Below, piece by piece: positions 5,177-6,833 of a stretch of 6,833 nucleotides of DNA. This stretch comes from Actinomycetota bacterium. GTDB lineage: Bacteria > Actinomycetota > Thermoleophilia > Solirubrobacterales > Solirubrobacteraceae. Both the position numbers and the translations under genes were made by a program. Within the stretch, counting starts at the first letter, position 1; every line of letters starts with the position of its first letter. The stretch covers positions 1-6,833 of the forward strand of contig SYBY01000047.1 of assembly GCA_005788585.1 (NCBI GenBank). Direction: 5' to 3'. The notes under the pieces are model-generated. The model had not been told where the DNA came from, made no database searches, and was given only the letters and a program-made list of their open reading frames with translations.

Positions 5177-6292
5177 ATGGGTCGCGCTGCCTCGCTTGCC
5201 ATCGCCGTGTTGCTGCTGTTCCCGGCGTTCGCCGGCGCGCAGGCGGTCACGCGGGGGAGTTCGCTCGCCGCGCCGGCCAACGTGCCCTTGGGGTGTGAGT
5301 CGCGACCCTCCCTGCCCCCGCTCGGCAGCGACCAGTTCGTCCTCGCCCCGGCAGGCCTCCCGAGTTGTTCGTGGTGGTCGAGCGGCCCTGCGGCGGAGAT
5401 CGGCTCGCCGAACACGGGCTATGTCCCGACCACCGGCACCGTGACCAACGTTCGCGTGCGGTCCGGGCCGAACCCCGCGGCCCTGCGGCTCGTCCAGCTG
5501 CGGTCGGTCGCGGGCTGTTGCACCGTCGTCCGCCACACCGAGCCGTTCCAGCCCACGCCGAACGCCGTGACCCAGGTGACGGTCAACTGGCTCACCGAGG
5601 TGGTCCGTGACTCCGTCGTCGGCGTGAGCACGAACGACATCATCGGCTTCAGTGCGATCGGTGGGACCGGGACGCTGCCGATCAGCGATCAGGGGCCGGG
5701 GACGCACTCGCCTCAGGCGGCCGCGGCTCCGGGCGTGATGGGCGCGGGCTTCACGTCGCCGATGGGTCAGCCCGGCGCGCTGATCGCCGCCAGCAACGTC
5801 GGCGCGTACGGCTACGAGGTGCTGCTCCAGTACGACTTCGTGCCCTGCCCGGCGCTGAACAACGTCCCGATCGCGCCAGGCACGGTGACCTGTCCTGGGC
5901 AGAACACCGTGACGACTCCTGGCGCGAACGCGGCGCCCACTGCACCCCCGGTGACGGGCGTCCCCGGCGTGAACCCCATCAGCTTCCCGCGCGGCTTCAA
6001 CGCGCGCCTCCAGGGGATCAACGTCCCCCTGTCGCTGGTCTGCAGCCTCGACATCGGGTGCAGCGGCACGGTGCGGCTGGCGCTGGCGCTCGGGGCGGGC
6101 GCGCGAGCTGCGAAGACCGTGACGCTCGGCTCGAAGAAGTTCAAGATCAAGAAGGGCCGCCACCAGGTCAAGGTCAAGCTCTCGAAGAAGAACCGGGCGC
6201 GGCTGCGCAAGAAGAAGACGACGACGGTCACGGCGATCGTGACGATGCCCGGGCAGCCGACGCTGCGGACGAAGCTGAAGGTCCGCCGGTAG
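5177..6292 (+). CDS. Secreted protein of unknown function with lysine-rich C-terminal beta domain
   Basis: A 371-residue exported protein. Residues 1-23 form a Sec signal peptide: Arg3, a hydrophobic core (about 7-18), then AGAQA with likely cleavage after Ala21 or Ala23. The mature part (about 24-230) is rich in Gly, Pro, Val, Thr and Ser with alternating hydrophobic strands, consistent with a beta-sandwich. It has cysteines at 40, 64 and a Cys-Cys pair near 113, probably disulfide-bonded outside the cell. A Pro/Thr/Ala-rich linker (about 240-265) leads to a C-terminal domain with Cys289 and Cys295, then a strongly basic part (313-347) with KKFKIKKGRH and SKKNRARLRKKK before the last strands. 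I have seen such tails often in Solirubrobacterales exported proteins; their role is unknown to me, and binding of anionic wall polymers or polysaccharide is a guess. No catalytic motif or membrane anchor is visible. It stands alone, with its own promoter and terminators. Confidence 0.85.
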   Translation: MGRAASLAIAVLLLFPAFAGAQAVTRGSSLAAPANVPLGCESRPSLPPLGSDQFVLAPAGLPSCSWWSSGPAAEIGSPNTGYVPTTGTVTNVRVRSGPNPAALRLVQLRSVAGCCTVVRHTEPFQPTPNAVTQVTVNWLTEVVRDSVVGVSTNDIIGFSAIGGTGTLPISDQGPGTHSPQAAAAPGVMGAGFTSPMGQPGALIAASNVGAYGYEVLLQYDFVPCPALNNVPIAPGTVTCPGQNTVTTPGANAAPTAPPVTGVPGVNPISFPRGFNARLQGINVPLSLVCSLDIGCSGTVRLALALGAGARAAKTVTLGSKKFKIKKGRHQVKVKLSKKNRARLRKKKTTTVTAIVTMPGQPTLRTKLKVRR

Positions 6293-6306
6293 CGCCCCAG
6301 CCCCGC

Positions 6307-6352
6307 CGAACGGCAGATCCACGCTGCTATAGCGACGTCGATCTGCCGTTCG
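6307..6352. terminator. 46-bp dyad, probable terminator or cruciform element after the secreted-protein gene
   Basis: A dyad centred on GCTATAGC (6326-6333). The outer 13 bases pair perfectly (CGAACGGCAGATC 6307-6319 with GATCTGCCGTTCG 6340-6352). Over the whole arms 20 of 23 positions pair, with mismatches at 6320/6339, 6324/6335 and a T-G at 6325/6334. It begins 14 bases after the stop at 6292. No T-tract follows. As RNA it would fold into a very long hairpin in either direction. Confidence 0.6.
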
Positions 6353-6378
6353 CTGCGTTGCAGGGCGCCCCGGAACGA

Positions 6379-6405
6379 CGAAGGGCGCCCAATGGGCGCC
6401 CTTCG
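6379..6405. terminator. Strong hairpin between convergent genes, probable nrdJ terminator
   Basis: Perfect 12-bp GC-rich stem CGAAGGGCGCCC (6379-6390) with GGGCGCCCTTCG (6394-6405) and a 3-base loop, 26 bases beyond the nrdJ stop in the minus direction. Leaving leftwards it is followed by TCGTTCC, slightly T-enriched; rightwards by CTCAGGCC. It can also back up termination of the plus-strand gene. Confidence 0.75.
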
Positions 6406-6431
6406 CTCAGGCCTGGCTTCTCAGCTGGTGA

Positions 6432-6833
6432 TCAGCCGCAGCCGGTGTTGTTGCCGCAGCTCGGGCACGTGTAGCACGAGCCCGTGCGCTGCATCATGCC
6501 GCCGCACTGGCCGCACGCCGGGCCGACGTCGATGCCGACCATGCGCGCCGGAACGACCGGCGGGGTGTCGGTCATCGCCGCGGCGGCCGCCTTCGTGGTG
6601 GCCGGCTGCGGGGCGTGCGCCGCGGGCGCCGTCTCCGCGGCCGGGACCGCGCGGTGCGCCGGATCGATCTGGACGCCGCCGTTGCCGTTGGCCGGGCCGG
6701 CGGTGTCCGACGAGACGACGCTCATCGCCGTGTCCTCGGCCATCTTCCGGGCGCGCACCGCCGGGGTCAGGATGCCCAGGTCCTCCTGGGTGTCCGTGTC
6801 CAGGAAGCGGGACGCGAGCCAGCGCATGATGTA
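6432..6833 (-). CDS. nrdJ: Vitamin B12-dependent (class II) ribonucleotide reductase, C-terminal part only
   Basis: The last 133 residues of adenosylcobalamin-dependent ribonucleotide reductase, which makes deoxyribonucleotides for DNA synthesis; the catalytic barrel lies beyond the right edge. The visible part opens with YIMRWLASRFLD, the end of the conserved core (family form close to DYIFRWL..RFL). Then comes an Ala/Pro/Thr-rich linker of about 70 residues and a cysteine-rich tail: CGQCGGMMQRTGSCYTCPSC followed by GNNTGCG. Its pattern C-x2-C-x9-C-x2-C-x2-C-x5-C is the zinc-finger-like tail of most NrdJ proteins, which carries the cysteines that re-reduce the active site. No start is visible; an ATG at 6827 is internal because the family motif continues upstream of it. 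The linker is low-complexity and probably flexible. Terminator hairpins follow the stop. Identification from this tail is confident. Confidence 0.92.
   Translation of the reverse strand, partial: YIMRWLASRFLDTDTQEDLGILTPAVRARKMAEDTAMSVVSSDTAGPANGNGGVQIDPAHRAVPAAETAPAAHAPQPATTKAAAAAMTDTPPVVPARMVGIDVGPACGQCGGMMQRTGSCYTCPSCGNNTGCG

Noticed and set aside
3787..5415. A 542-codon minus-strand open frame spanning the dehydrogenase, the intergenic gap and the start of the secreted gene
   Set aside because: It is low-complexity Arg/His/Pro-rich and crosses three separate plus-strand elements, with no motif of its own.
1..6833. tRNA, rRNA, CRISPR array, insertion sequence or attachment site
   Set aside because: I found no regularly spaced repeats, transposase motifs, terminal inverted repeats with target duplications or cloverleaf-like segments. 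Gene order and composition look like ordinary chromosome.

Overview
The window is GC-rich DNA (GC-dominated third codon positions) from what looks like a high-GC actinobacterium, most probably of the Thermoleophilia/Solirubrobacterales type. Three things point there. A secreted protein ends in a lysine-rich beta domain of a kind I associate with Solirubrobacter/Conexibacter-like genomes. The right edge carries the tail of a B12-dependent (class II) ribonucleotide reductase. Several genes have little Shine-Dalgarno sequence and may be leaderless. The taxonomic call is inference; there is no rRNA or other marker gene.

Layout. Positions 1-550 (minus) hold a TetR-family regulator that runs off the left edge. 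Positions 551-650 are a divergent control region with two related 16-bp dyads, the probable operators. Positions 651-4923 (plus) form a compact four-gene oxidative operon: (i) a ferritin-like di-iron protein of the family usually labelled 'metal-dependent hydrolase', (ii) a flavin/NAD/[2Fe-2S] reductase of the phthalate dioxygenase reductase/VanB type, (iii) a type I Baeyer-Villiger/flavin monooxygenase, (iv) a classical short-chain dehydrogenase. The genes are joined by a 1-nt overlap, a 10-nt gap with a strong ribosome site, and a 17-nt overlap, so they are almost certainly co-transcribed and partly translationally coupled. A hairpin follows the last stop codon.

Positions 4924-5176 are intergenic, with that hairpin, a possible tiny minus-strand membrane-peptide gene and a candidate leaderless promoter. 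Positions 5177-6292 (plus) encode a secreted 371-residue protein of unknown function. Positions 6293-6431 are a convergent intergenic region with a 46-bp dyad and a 12-bp-stem terminator. Positions 6432-6833 (minus) encode the C-terminal tail of class II ribonucleotide reductase NrdJ, whose body lies beyond the right edge.

How the genes may work together. The monooxygenase should take electrons from NADPH by itself, so the separate Fe-S reductase needs another client. The only candidate in the operon is the first gene, whose sequence shows the E-x29-E-x2-H / E-x34-E-x2-H spacing of carboxylate-bridged di-iron oxygenases. My central hypothesis is that genes 1 and 2 form a two-component di-iron oxygenase. 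It would make an alcohol that the dehydrogenase oxidises to a ketone, which the Baeyer-Villiger enzyme turns into an ester or lactone, all under control of the divergent TetR protein. The substrate cannot be read from the sequence; a hydrophobic compound is plausible.
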